DNA from: Priestia megaterium NBRC 15308 = ATCC 14581
GTDB lineage: Bacteria; Bacillota; Bacilli; Bacillales; Bacillaceae_H
Assembly: GCF_000832985.1 (NCBI RefSeq)
Contig: NZ_CP009920.1
Span: 620,001-684,000, forward strand
Length of the DNA stretch: 64,000 nucleotides
Direction of reading: 5' to 3'
Both the position numbers and the translations under genes were made by a program. The notes under the pieces are model-generated. The model did no database searches, was not told where the DNA came from, and saw only the letters and a program-made list of their open reading frames with translations. Below are positions 18,300 through 25,957 of the stretch, piece after piece; position 1 is the stretch's first letter, and every line of letters begins with the position of its first letter.

Positions 18300-18636
18300 A
18301 GCCTATACACCTTTATCAAAATTTTAACGATAAAACAAAACCCATGACGAAATGATAGAGAGGAATCGTGAATAATGAATACAAATTAACCAGTAACGGA
18401 CAACGGATTGGTTTGTCTGATTACCTTATATTATTAAAATAACAAACGTAGGATCGCTGTTTTCCTCTTTTCACCTTCACAAACTTCTTACAAGAAGTTT
18501 GTGAAAAAATTGATAGATTGTTTCGTTTATCCATGTCTTTTATTACAACTTTTCTATGGTACCATTAAAATGATTTTTATAGAAATGAAAGTGTACTTTC
18601 TTCACTTAATCGACATACCTTTTGATGGTGAACAAA
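18300..18636. other. Intergenic region upstream of the GGDEF-EAL gene
   Basis: About 340 bp between the GGDEF-EAL start and the terminator of the PNAG operon. Apart from the inverted repeat at 18476-18505 I see no gene; the plus-strand frame starting inside that repeat has no ribosome binding site. Confidence 0.5.
18476..18505. promoter_or_regulatory. 14-bp perfect inverted repeat
   Basis: TTCACAAACTTCTT and its exact complement are separated by only 2 bp (AC). No T tract follows on either strand, so a terminator is unlikely; the symmetry and its place about 180 bp upstream of the GGDEF-EAL gene suggest a protein binding site. Confidence 0.5.
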
Positions 18637-18667
18637 AAAAAGCCTCTGCTTTAGACAGAGGCTTTTT
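18637..18667 (-). terminator. Terminator of the PNAG operon
   Basis: Stem AAAAGCCTCTG/CAGAGGCTTTT with tracts on both sides, 12 nt beyond the deacetylase stop. Confidence 0.8.
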
Positions 18668-18678
18668 ACATTTTCTTC

Positions 18679-19545
18679 TTACGTGCTCGTACGTGTCAGC
18701 CAAGGAAGAATAAGGTTTTGAAAGGTTTTGTTGTATACAATAATTCGATTCAGATAATAAGGATCGTTATCTTTTGTAATAAGGTGGGGGGCTAGGATAG
18801 CTGCTTGGTGAAAACCAGCATCTTTTACAATCTTAGCTACGTCATCATTTGTATTGCCGTATGGATATGCAAAGTAAACCGGGTCTATTCCTAAATGGTT
18901 CTTAATCGTTTCTTTGCTTTTTCGTAAATCTCCAGCAAACGCGCTGTATTTAGCAGGCGTCAGAAATAAAGGCTTGTCTTCTTCTAAACGGTGCATATCA
19001 TATGTATGCGAACCGATTGTCGCAAGGCCGCTGTCTTTCATTTCTTTTAGCTGACTCCATGAAGCCATGTTTAAATTTTGAAAATCCGTTGCCCCCACTT
19101 GTCCTGCGATTACATATAGCGTAAACGGAATGTTTTCCTTTTTTAAAATAGGAAACGCGTTTTGATAAACAGTACGGTCGATATCATCGAATGAAATCCA
19201 TACGCAGCGTTTTGGAAACGTGCCTTTTTGCTGATACGCTTCAATATCTTTTGGCGTAACAAACGTAGTGTCAAGTTCCTTCAGCTTTTTTAACTGATGT
19301 TCAAAATCATTGCTGTAGACGCTGTACTCTGTCAGTTCGTCAGACTTTGTAACTGAGCTGACAACTCGATTAAACCAATTATGCTTGCGCACGCGATGAT
19401 AATTTAAGCCTAAGCATCCGTTCGTCTCAAGCGCTGGCTCCACGGTCGTTGTTGCTTTCGCCTTGTCTTCCCAGTTCACTACTTTAAAGAAAATAAAGCC
19501 AACTACCGCTGCCGCAATCAAAAGAAAGAATACATATTTCTTCAT
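18679..19545 (-). CDS. icaB: Polysaccharide deacetylase, IcaB/PgaB type
   Basis: This 288-aa protein should partly deacetylate poly-beta-1,6-N-acetylglucosamine outside the membrane. It has an N-terminal membrane anchor or signal (residues 4-24) and a carbohydrate-esterase-4 domain. The family metal and base motifs appear as WISFDDID (the canonical DD pair), SHTYDMHRL (His pair region) and FAYPYGNTN. The gene overlaps the upstream pgaD-like gene by 4 bp and shares the operon with the synthase, as in icaADBC, but no icaC export gene is present. Confidence 0.88.
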   Translation of the reverse strand: MKKYVFFLLIAAAVVGFIFFKVVNWEDKAKATTTVEPALETNGCLGLNYHRVRKHNWFNRVVSSVTKSDELTEYSVYSNDFEHQLKKLKELDTTFVTPKDIEAYQQKGTFPKRCVWISFDDIDRTVYQNAFPILKKENIPFTLYVIAGQVGATDFQNLNMASWSQLKEMKDSGLATIGSHTYDMHRLEEDKPLFLTPAKYSAFAGDLRKSKETIKNHLGIDPVYFAYPYGNTNDDVAKIVKDAGFHQAAILAPHLITKDNDPYYLNRIIVYNKTFQNLILPWLTRTST

Positions 19546-20003
19546 GCGTGCTTCCTCTCTTCAGTATGTTTTAACGGATTAACATCAAACTCGATGTACT
19601 GTGCACGCTGAAGCTCTTGAATTTGATCCTTAGATAAAAGCTCAAGACGCTCTAAATCTTTAATACTCGTATACGCCGGCTCTTTTCGTCGGTTTAAGCT
19701 TCCAAATCTCTTTTTGTTGTAGGATCTCCATAAAAACAGAGCCAGGAAAAAGAAGCAAAAAATAGCAAGTCCAATTACTAAAAACGTTCGAATTTCGCCG
19801 TTCGTCGTTTTGAACGCAATTTTTAATACCCCGCTGTAACGGTCATTTACGCCGATAACAGCTGAAAGAAAAAACCAAAGAACAATGGCACAATAGAGCC
19901 AAAAAACAGATGAAACAATGATGCTTACCACTAATCGAGCAAGAGGCTGTTTGGCTTGAATCATGATTTGCTCTTCGTTAAGCCGCGGTCTGGACTGCTC
20001 CAT
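19542..20003 (-). CDS. pgaD: PgaD/IcaD-like PNAG synthase subunit
   Basis: A 153-aa protein with two transmembrane helices (about residues 23-48 and 70-92) and a cytoplasmic, charged C-terminal tail. Small two-helix subunits of this form assist the PNAG glycosyltransferase; in E. coli PgaD contributes to the cyclic-di-GMP site. It overlaps the end of the synthase gene by 43 bp and the deacetylase by 4 bp, so all three are translationally coupled. Recognition rests on topology and operon position more than on motifs. Confidence 0.75.
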   Translation of the reverse strand: MEQSRPRLNEEQIMIQAKQPLARLVVSIIVSSVFWLYCAIVLWFFLSAVIGVNDRYSGVLKIAFKTTNGEIRTFLVIGLAIFCFFFLALFLWRSYNKKRFGSLNRRKEPAYTSIKDLERLELLSKDQIQELQRAQYIEFDVNPLKHTEERKHA

Positions 20004-21217
20004 GTAGCATAGCCTCCTTTCACTCTAGATCTGATAGCACGAGGAAATGCGCCCACTACCACAATCGTATTCACAATCCAATAAAGCGCTGGGTACCATG
20101 CAGCCCATACGTAATACCGCTTCACGTTATCGTATTTCGAATCAATTTTCAGCGCAATAAACAGTTGAATTAAGCTCATAAACACAAGGGAAAATGACGT
20201 AAACGTAAACCAAAACAGCATGTCTTGGGGGCTGCTCGCCGTAACAAGCAGCATGATAGTCACAAACAGCCATGCGAATGACCAAAGGGTACTGATCCAC
20301 TGCTCTAGGTATACAATCCAAATTCTGCGCTGCTTCCATTTTAATAACACTTTCCAGTGGCGAAGCATTACCTCTTGTCCGCCTTGAGCCCAGCGTACTC
20401 GCTGGTTCCAAATTCCTTTTAAGGTTTCGGGCACAAGCATCCAGCACAATGCCCTCGGTTCATAGCGGATATCCCAAAAGCGCTGCTGCAGCTTCCAGCT
20501 CACGGCGATATCTTCCGTAATCATGTCACGATCCCACAGCTCAACGTCTACAAGTGCTTTCTTTCGAAAAGCTACTACTACGCCTGAGACCGTCATTACT
20601 TTTCCTAAAATTCACTGTGTTCGTTTAATAGAACCGATAATAGAAGAATACTCAACTAGCTGAATGCGACTCAGCAGCGTATTACGGTTTCGAATGCGCG
20701 GATTTCCGGTAACGGCTCCCAGCCGTTCCCCTTTATGAAGAAAATGGTGGATTAGATAATATGGAGCGTCTTGATCTAAAATAGCGTCGGAATCTAAGCA
20801 GATTAAAAACTCAGCTTTAGATGCGTGCGCACCTAAATGCAACGCGTTGGCTTTTCCTTTATTTTCATAAAGCTGAATCACACGAACTTTAGGGTGATTT
20901 CTGCTGATTTCTTTTAAAATATCAGTTGTTCCATCCGTACTGCCATCGTTAATAAGGATGATTTCTTTAGACGGATAATCTAACGCCAAAAGGTGCTTAA
21001 GCGTTTCTTCAATCGTCTCTTCCTCGTTATAACAAGGCACTAAAAAGCTCACTAACGGCCAGTCAATTGTTGAAAAATCAACTTTAGGATCTCGGTCGCG
21101 ATAGCGTATGTAAATAAGCGTGCCTGCAATCCAAAATAAAGACATGATAAATGGATACCAGAAAACAAAGCTCGCAAGCTTTTCAAATCCAGGTATTAAT
21201 ACGTGTTGCATATTCAT
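19961..21217 (-). pseudogene. pgaC: PNAG synthase glycosyltransferase (PgaC/IcaA), interrupted by an in-frame TGA
   Basis: The two reading pieces 20612-21217 and 19961-20596 are in the same frame, separated by a TGA at 20612-20614 and five further sense codons. Read through, the product is about 418 aa, the normal PgaC/IcaA length. Before the stop lie two membrane helices, the nucleotide-sugar site VPCYNEEETIEE and the DSDA metal motif. After it lie the catalytic MITEDIAVSW, the QRVRW product-channel motif and three membrane helices. The truncated 201-aa product therefore cannot polymerise. A CGA-to-TGA change (R to stop) is the simplest origin. Reinitiation at the ATG at 20596 would give a fragment lacking the substrate site. 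Sequencing error or stop readthrough remain possible. Confidence 0.85.
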
Positions 21218-21275
21218 TTTTCTGACTCCTTCACACCAATTAAAATTGCACAGAGTGACAATTTTATCACTAAAT

Positions 21276-21305
21276 TGGTTAAATAGAACATAGTAATTTT
21301 AACCA
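21276..21305. promoter_or_regulatory. Inverted repeat upstream of the PNAG operon
   Basis: TGGTTAAA and TTTAACCA are exact complements 14 bp apart, in the 280-bp region divergent between the PNAG operon and the ferritin gene. It could be the operator of a TetR-like or other dimeric repressor; no regulator gene is adjacent. Confidence 0.4.
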
Positions 21306-21498
21306 TCTAAAAAAAAGATACTTTTAAACTATTTTTATTCCTATATTATACAACTCTTATATGTAAGTAAGAAGCACCAATAAAGGATGGGCAAGTTACC
21401 TACTTAAAGACGTGACATATAGTATCTTTGTAGATTAAAAGCGTGATGATTGCAGGTAGTATACGAAAAAAACTTTTCCCTAAGGAGGAATAACAACT

Positions 21499-22017
21499 AT
21501 GAACGAACAAATTCAAAAGCTGCTCAATAACTTAATTCAACTTGAACACGTCTCTTCGACTTTATACCTAGCTATGTCTAACTATATGAATCGATTAAAC
21601 TATAAAGGAATGGGCAGCTGGCTGCGTCTGCAGTCTGAAGAAGAACGCACTCATATGCTAAAACTCATTGACTACTTAGTTGACCGCGGCGGAACGGTAG
21701 AATTAAGCTCTTTGCCTGCTCAGCCAAGTGAGTTTGGGACACCGTTAGAAACGTTTCAAAAAGTATTGGAGCATGAGAAGTTCGTCACGAATTCTTATCG
21801 TCAAGCGTTTCAATTTATCAACCAAGCGAATGACCCTCAAACGTTAGTCATCGTGCAGGACTTTTTACGAGAACAAGTCGACGAAGAAGCTCAAGCTCAA
21901 ACGATTGTAGACCGTTTAAAAATCGCCCAAAATAACCCTGCAGCTATCTTTATACTCGATCAAGAACTAGGACAGCGAAAAGCTGCACCAGCGGGTGGAG
22001 CAGCTGCGCAAGGTTAA
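21499..22017 (+). CDS. ftnA: Non-haem ferritin
   Basis: This 172-aa protein forms a four-helix bundle that assembles into 24-mers, oxidising Fe(II) and storing it as mineral. Ferroxidase ligands match E. coli FtnA position for position: Glu16, Glu49, His52, Glu93, Gln126 and Glu129. AAGGAGG lies 9 nt upstream of the ATG. The C-terminal tail (APAGGAAAQG) is longer and more flexible than usual. It is divergent from the PNAG operon; no Fur box was identified with certainty. Confidence 0.93.
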   Translation: MNEQIQKLLNNLIQLEHVSSTLYLAMSNYMNRLNYKGMGSWLRLQSEEERTHMLKLIDYLVDRGGTVELSSLPAQPSEFGTPLETFQKVLEHEKFVTNSYRQAFQFINQANDPQTLVIVQDFLREQVDEEAQAQTIVDRLKIAQNNPAAIFILDQELGQRKAAPAGGAAAQG

Positions 22018-22039
22018 AAGCGCAGAAGAGTATAGAACA

Positions 22040-22240
22040 ATGTGCAGAACCAATAACACGACGCCCCTTTCCTTGTGTCGAGTTGGTATTCATCACGGCT
22101 ATTATGGATATCCGCCCAATGTGTATGACGCCATTCAAAGGCTTATGAATCAATATATGCATCAGCTTCACTATCATCGGCCTCAATACGTTCACGTCTA
22201 CTCCGTGCATCCTTCTCTTATTCACTACTACCTTCACTAA
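22040..22240 (+). CDS. Possible His/Tyr-rich small protein
   Basis: A 66-aa frame directly after ferritin, extremely rich in His and Tyr, with a segment HHGYYGYPPNVYDAIQRL and a tail ending SLIHYYLH. The ribosome binding site is weak (AGAAGAG), and an upstream in-frame GTG at 21995 overlaps the ferritin gene. His/Tyr-rich composition occurs in spore-coat and metal-binding proteins. The coherent composition argues for a gene and the poor start argues against; I cannot name a family. Confidence 0.35.
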   Translation: MCRTNNTTPLSLCRVGIHHGYYGYPPNVYDAIQRLMNQYMHQLHYHRPQYVHVYSVHPSLIHYYLH

Positions 22241-22389
22241 GTTAAGGAAAATAGAGAATTTTCCTTCATGAAAAAATTCACCGTTTCTCCACCCTAATTC
22301 AGGAATTCCAATCAAAAATTTGGATATTTATGCTGATATAGATTTTGTTACTCATATAAAGAAACAATTAAGGTAAAAATCGAACGTGT

Positions 22390-22464
22390 CTGAACTGGTT
22401 TTTATTATCTCTTGCCTTAGGACCGCTTGTTACCTTCATCTTACTGCTGATTGAAAAACGATAA
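22390..22464 (+). pseudogene. Possible remnant or non-ATG small membrane peptide
   Basis: A frame of 24 residues beginning with CTG reads LNWFLLSLALGPLVTFILLL and ends in a charged tail, followed immediately by a terminator. No ATG, GTG or TTG precedes it before an in-frame stop. It looks like an intact small membrane peptide whose start codon is lost or is CTG. Confidence 0.3.
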
Positions 22465-22474
22465 AAATTGGTTC

Positions 22475-22499
22475 AAAGCTCATTGCTTTGAGCTTTTTT
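22475..22499 (+). terminator. Intrinsic terminator
   Basis: 8-bp stem AAAGCTCA/TGAGCTTT followed by TTT, after the 24-residue frame. Confidence 0.7.
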
Positions 22500-22932
22500 C
22501 TTTATTTTCCAACTATGACTGCTCTCCAAAACAAGTGGAAAAAGCACCGCTTGAAATTTTTTTCTAGACTTAATATGCATAAATCTATTCATCATTGAGC
22601 GTAAATCTGGCTGCATTTTGTTAATAAAAAACCTACTCTTTAGAAAAGGAAGGAAGCTCCTTTTTAAACCTTTGTTTCTGACAATAAAATCAAAAGAAAG
22701 AAAAACGCTTTTATTCTATGCTTTTCTAATTAACAGATTAACTGTTTTCTTCAGATAATTACCTTTTACATGGGACAGCTGTGCATCTACTGAATGAGGT
22801 CAAACTTCCTGTATTTCTCAATCTGTAGGATGAATAAATACTCATTTGCTTCATTTGACAAAGAAATAAATGCTGTGTAATTTAAGTAACATACCCCATC
22901 TAAACTGTTTTTAGAAAGGATTAAGTAGCAAG
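22500..22932. other. AT-rich intergenic region
   Basis: About 430 bp with no credible gene on either strand. It should hold the promoter of the AbrB-repeat gene. Confidence 0.5.
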
Positions 22933-23658
22933 ATGCGTACAAAAAAAGAAGAGTGTATAATTGACGAAATGGGAAGAGTATCCCTTCCTTCTTTGTTTAT
23001 GCAACTAACAAAACTCGAGACGAACGACAAAGTTTTTTTACGGAGCTGTGATGATTGGATTATTATCGATCATCATGATGGAAATGTCCCGGTTCCTTCT
23101 CGTATCTTCATTCGAACAATTGACCACATGAGTAGAATAGTCATTCCAAAATCCCTGCGAGATGACTATGAACTTAAGCCCTTTGATTATGTAGAACTAT
23201 ACGTGGTAGAACAGCAAATTGTGATGAAAAAAAGAGACGAAAAATCGATAGCGCTTTCACAAAAACCTGCGGCGCCTCCCCCTTATTATGCAACATTAAC
23301 CGGACGGCAGATTCAGCTCACTTCTGAACTTTTAACGTTAGTCGAATTGGATGCCAACATGGAGGTTCAATTTTTTATTAACCAGGAAAATAACATTGTG
23401 ATTCAAAAATATGAAATGAGTTTTGGTAAGAAAACGACTTTAACATTTACGGCTCAATCTCGAAAAATTGATGACCGTTTTCGACTTACTATTCCTAAAA
23501 AGCTGCGAGATGATTTCTCTATTCATTCAGGTACGATGTTAAAAATAAAGAAGAGTAATAAGCAGCTCATTTTAGAAAAAGTGGAGAATGGAAAAGAGAT
23601 TAGCAGCGTATTATCTCAGCAAATAGACGCAGCAATTGTTAAAAAATTATCGAAATAA
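22933..23658 (+). CDS. Protein of four AbrB/SpoVT-like DNA-binding repeats
   Basis: This 241-aa protein contains four tandem swapped-hairpin (AbrB/MazE) type repeats at about residues 8-47, 58-101, 118-161 and 172-217. Each follows the pattern 'D-x-R-v-x-i-P-k-x-L-R' then a turn and a beta strand; repeats 2 and 4 are best conserved (MSRIVIPKSLRDDYELKPFD and FRLTIPKKLRDDFSIHSG), repeats 1 and 3 are degenerate. AbrB-type proteins normally carry one such hairpin per chain and bind DNA as dimers or tetramers, so one chain here could supply a whole DNA-binding assembly. A Pro-rich linker (KPAAPPPYY) joins the two halves. AAAGGA lies 12 nt upstream of the ATG. Target unknown. Confidence 0.75.
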   Translation: MRTKKEECIIDEMGRVSLPSLFMQLTKLETNDKVFLRSCDDWIIIDHHDGNVPVPSRIFIRTIDHMSRIVIPKSLRDDYELKPFDYVELYVVEQQIVMKKRDEKSIALSQKPAAPPPYYATLTGRQIQLTSELLTLVELDANMEVQFFINQENNIVIQKYEMSFGKKTTLTFTAQSRKIDDRFRLTIPKKLRDDFSIHSGTMLKIKKSNKQLILEKVENGKEISSVLSQQIDAAIVKKLSK

Positions 23659-23699
23659 GAACGACGCAAAAAACAAATGGTTCCCTATGACTTCATAGC

Positions 23700-23754
23700 A
23701 AAAGCTAAGAGTTACGCATAGATTCACCCTTTCTATACTCAACTCTTAGCTTTT
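23700..23754 (+). terminator. Hairpin terminator of the AbrB-repeat gene
   Basis: 13-bp perfect arms AAAGCTAAGAGTT/AACTCTTAGCTTT with a 27-nt loop, ending in TTTTAG. Confidence 0.6.
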
Positions 23755-23908
23755 AGACTTATCTTCCGTAAACGTGTACAAGCCGGTTACTCCACATAAT
23801 AGCACTACTTCCAAAATAAAAAACCATTTCCATATCTATCAAAATATTTGTAAATAATTTCAATATATGTGTATAATGAGGTACTTTGCATAGAGGAGGC
23901 TGATTTAG

Positions 23909-24643
23909 TTGAAGATTTCAACAGGAACTGAATTTTACGATAATGACGAGACGTTTTTGGCCTATACAAAACGCCGGCAGCAAAAAGAAAATGCCAACGA
24001 TACGATTGAAAAACCGGCCATTTTACAGCTTCTAGGTGATGTTACAGATGCAAACGTTTTAGATTTAGGGTGCGGAAACGCTGGATTTGGCGCGGAGCTT
24101 CTTGACCAGGGATGTTTCTCTTATACCGGGGTAGACGGCTCGATCAATATGATAAACGCGGCTCAGCAACAGCTTTTAAACTATCCAAATGCAAGAGTGC
24201 TCCATGAATCGATGGAGCATTATACTCCACCACGCACCGAATACAATTTGGTTACTGCAAGACTGTCTCTCCACTACATGGAAGACTTAGCTTCCATTTT
24301 CACTAAAGTGAATCAAGCACTCAAACCTGAAGGAAGATTTATTTTTTCCGTTGAACATCCAGTCATTACTTCCACTTTGCAGCCTTCTGCTCTGCGCACA
24401 AACTGGACCGTGGATAACTACTTCTCAATGGGATTCCGTCAGCAGCACTGGATGGGCGGATACGTTCAAAAGTATCATCGCACGCTTGAAGAGTACTTTT
24501 CTTTGATGCAGCAAAGCGCATTCACCGTTACAAATTTAAAAGAAGCATGTCCTCAAAAAGAATATTTCGACAGCGCTGAAACTTACGAGCGGCGAATGCG
24601 TATTCCTTTGTTTTTACTGATGAGCGGCGTGAAGAATAGATAA
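23909..24643 (+). CDS. SAM-dependent methyltransferase (class I)
   Basis: This 244-aa cytoplasmic enzyme starts at TTG with GAGGAGG 9 nt upstream. The SAM-binding motif I is VLDLGCGNAGFGAELL near residue 50, followed by the acidic VDGSINMI loop and the motif IV-like YNLVTARLSLHYMEDL. A late motif ALKPEGRFIFSVEHPV supports the ubiE/Methyltransf_11 type. Substrate unknown. It is monocistronic, with a very strong terminator. Confidence 0.88.
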   Translation: MKISTGTEFYDNDETFLAYTKRRQQKENANDTIEKPAILQLLGDVTDANVLDLGCGNAGFGAELLDQGCFSYTGVDGSINMINAAQQQLLNYPNARVLHESMEHYTPPRTEYNLVTARLSLHYMEDLASIFTKVNQALKPEGRFIFSVEHPVITSTLQPSALRTNWTVDNYFSMGFRQQHWMGGYVQKYHRTLEEYFSLMQQSAFTVTNLKEACPQKEYFDSAETYERRMRIPLFLLMSGVKNR

Positions 24644-24654
24644 GCGCCTAGATG

Positions 24655-24705
24655 AAAAGAGCATCAAAGCCTTTGTTAAGGAAACAAAGGCTTTGATGCT
24701 CTTTT
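24655..24705. terminator. Long bidirectional terminator
   Basis: 23-bp perfect stem with a 5-nt loop, flanked by AAAA and TTTT. Confidence 0.9.
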
Positions 24706-24792
24706 ACACTTACTCTTCACAACAGCAACATACGCTGTGTCTCTGTTGTTTGGCGTCACTAAATCCCTCTTTCTTTCAAAAAACTATTTTAG

Positions 24793-25146
24793 TTAATCGT
24801 CTAACTTTTTATCAAAAACAAAAGTAGTCATCGCAACATCTTCTTCAATATTAATGTCTGAAAAAACTCTTACAATTTTTGCATGAACAAGTTTTTCAAA
24901 CTTATTTCGTATCTCGGAGCAATCATAAATTTTTTTCACTAGCTCTGTACGTGCCTCATGAACCATTCTTTTGCCTTCAGGAGAAGTTATCATAAATTTT
25001 TCTACATTCGTAAGATTGCCTTTCATTTCACTAACAGCCCACGCATCTACAAAGCGAGTAGTAATTTCTCTCGGTCCATTTCCAACCTGCTCCTTACGGA
25101 TTTCGCGCACTAAATTACTAAATTCATGCTCCTTATTTCTACTCAT
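24793..25146 (-). CDS. DUF2294 (MpsC-like) family protein
   Basis: A 117-aa soluble protein with the family pattern GNGPREITTRFVDAWAV, then LTNVEKFMI and a C-terminal DVAMTTFVF strand. This family (Pfam DUF2294, later linked to a membrane-potential system as MpsC) occurs in Bacillus, cyanobacteria and staphylococci. AAAGGAG lies 9 nt upstream of the ATG at 25146; an in-frame TTG at 25152 is too close to it. It directly follows the psiE-like gene and is probably co-transcribed. Confidence 0.7.
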   Translation of the reverse strand: MSRNKEHEFSNLVREIRKEQVGNGPREITTRFVDAWAVSEMKGNLTNVEKFMITSPEGKRMVHEARTELVKKIYDCSEIRNKFEKLVHAKIVRVFSDINIEEDVAMTTFVFDKKLDD

Positions 25147-25148
25147 AT

Positions 25149-25571
25149 TCAAATTCTCCTTTCATTATCTTCTAATCTTTTTTTCGTTAACATTAAGTAA
25201 CTAATCGTTAAAGCAATAATTCCTAGCGATAAAAATAAACTTCCAATTTGATAATTGTTATTTACAATGATAAATCGTATTGTAGCAGTAATTCCAATGT
25301 ATAAAAGATAACTCAACGGAAAATGGCAGCTTTCCTTAAAGTAAGTCATAATCATCGAAACAAAAGCAAAATATAAAAAGAAAACCAATACTTTTCCAAG
25401 GATTTTATGAACGTTATTATTTCCTGTTAAGGCATCATTCATAATATAAAAAAGCTCTCTCAATAAAAAATAAACGAGTATAAACCCTAGGACAATCAGC
25501 GAGACGTTTAAAATAAATTGATATGTTGTAATTAGATACTGCCTTTTTTTACGTAAAAATAGTTCCAACAC
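25149..25571 (-). CDS. psiE: PsiE family phosphate-starvation-inducible membrane protein
   Basis: A 140-aa protein with four transmembrane segments (about residues 17-40, 57-78, 83-101 and 107-127). The segment FPLSYLLYIGITATIRFIIV is the PsiE signature. The start is GTG at 25571, after AAGGGATAC. It overlaps or abuts the DUF2294 gene. In E. coli psiE responds to phosphate starvation, but no Pho box is evident here. Function unknown. Confidence 0.8.
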   Translation of the reverse strand: MLELFLRKKRQYLITTYQFILNVSLIVLGFILVYFLLRELFYIMNDALTGNNNVHKILGKVLVFFLYFAFVSMIMTYFKESCHFPLSYLLYIGITATIRFIIVNNNYQIGSLFLSLGIIALTISYLMLTKKRLEDNERRI

Positions 25572-25643
25572 CTTTGTATCCCTTCCTTTTATCTAACTTC
25601 CTTACATTGATTCTATTCATGTTAGCAAAACGCTCAAAAACTA

Positions 25644-25688
25644 TTAGCTTGTTTTAGAGCTTGCTGCTTTATTAGTTGTCTTCAACAT
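25644..25688 (-). CDS. Possible 14-residue leader peptide
   Basis: A 14-codon frame (MLKTTNKAASSKTS) begins 10 nt after the strong ribosome binding site GGAGGAG and ends about 70 bp before psiE. It is rich in Lys, Ser and Thr. It lies just downstream of the long hairpin at 25702-25761. It may be a leader peptide for the psiE transcript or a chance frame. Confidence 0.3.
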   Translation of the reverse strand: MLKTTNKAASSKTS

Positions 25689-25701
25689 ATCCACTCCTCC
25701 A

Positions 25702-25761
25702 CAAAAAAACCCATCATAAAGAGATTTGTGCATAGCTGTACAAATTTCTTTATGATGGGTT
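25702..25761 (-). terminator. Long hairpin with T tract between AKR and psiE
   Basis: 22-bp arms (25708-25729 and 25740-25761) with one wobble pair, followed on the minus strand by TTTTTTTG. It terminates transcription from the aldo-keto reductase upstream, about 200 nt after its stop. Confidence 0.75.
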
Positions 25762-25957
25762 AACGACTCAGCATTTTTCAATACTTGTTATCCAGCCCTT
25801 CATATATCTACATATAGTCAAGTCACCAAAGATAAAAAAACATATATAATGAATTTCTATCAATAAGCTTCTTTACAATTAATTATAGCGCAATACGTCA
25901 AAACTTCAAATAAAGATTTACTTAGCGTTTGCACTGATATAGTTTTTAACTACTTCT

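Noticed and set aside
18501-18713. 70-codon plus-strand frame beginning in the inverted repeat
   Set aside because: No ribosome binding site, and it runs through the terminator of the PNAG operon.
24704-24792. Small Cys-rich frame ending CCCCEE on the minus strand
   Set aside because: A stop codon directly upstream leaves no start codon.
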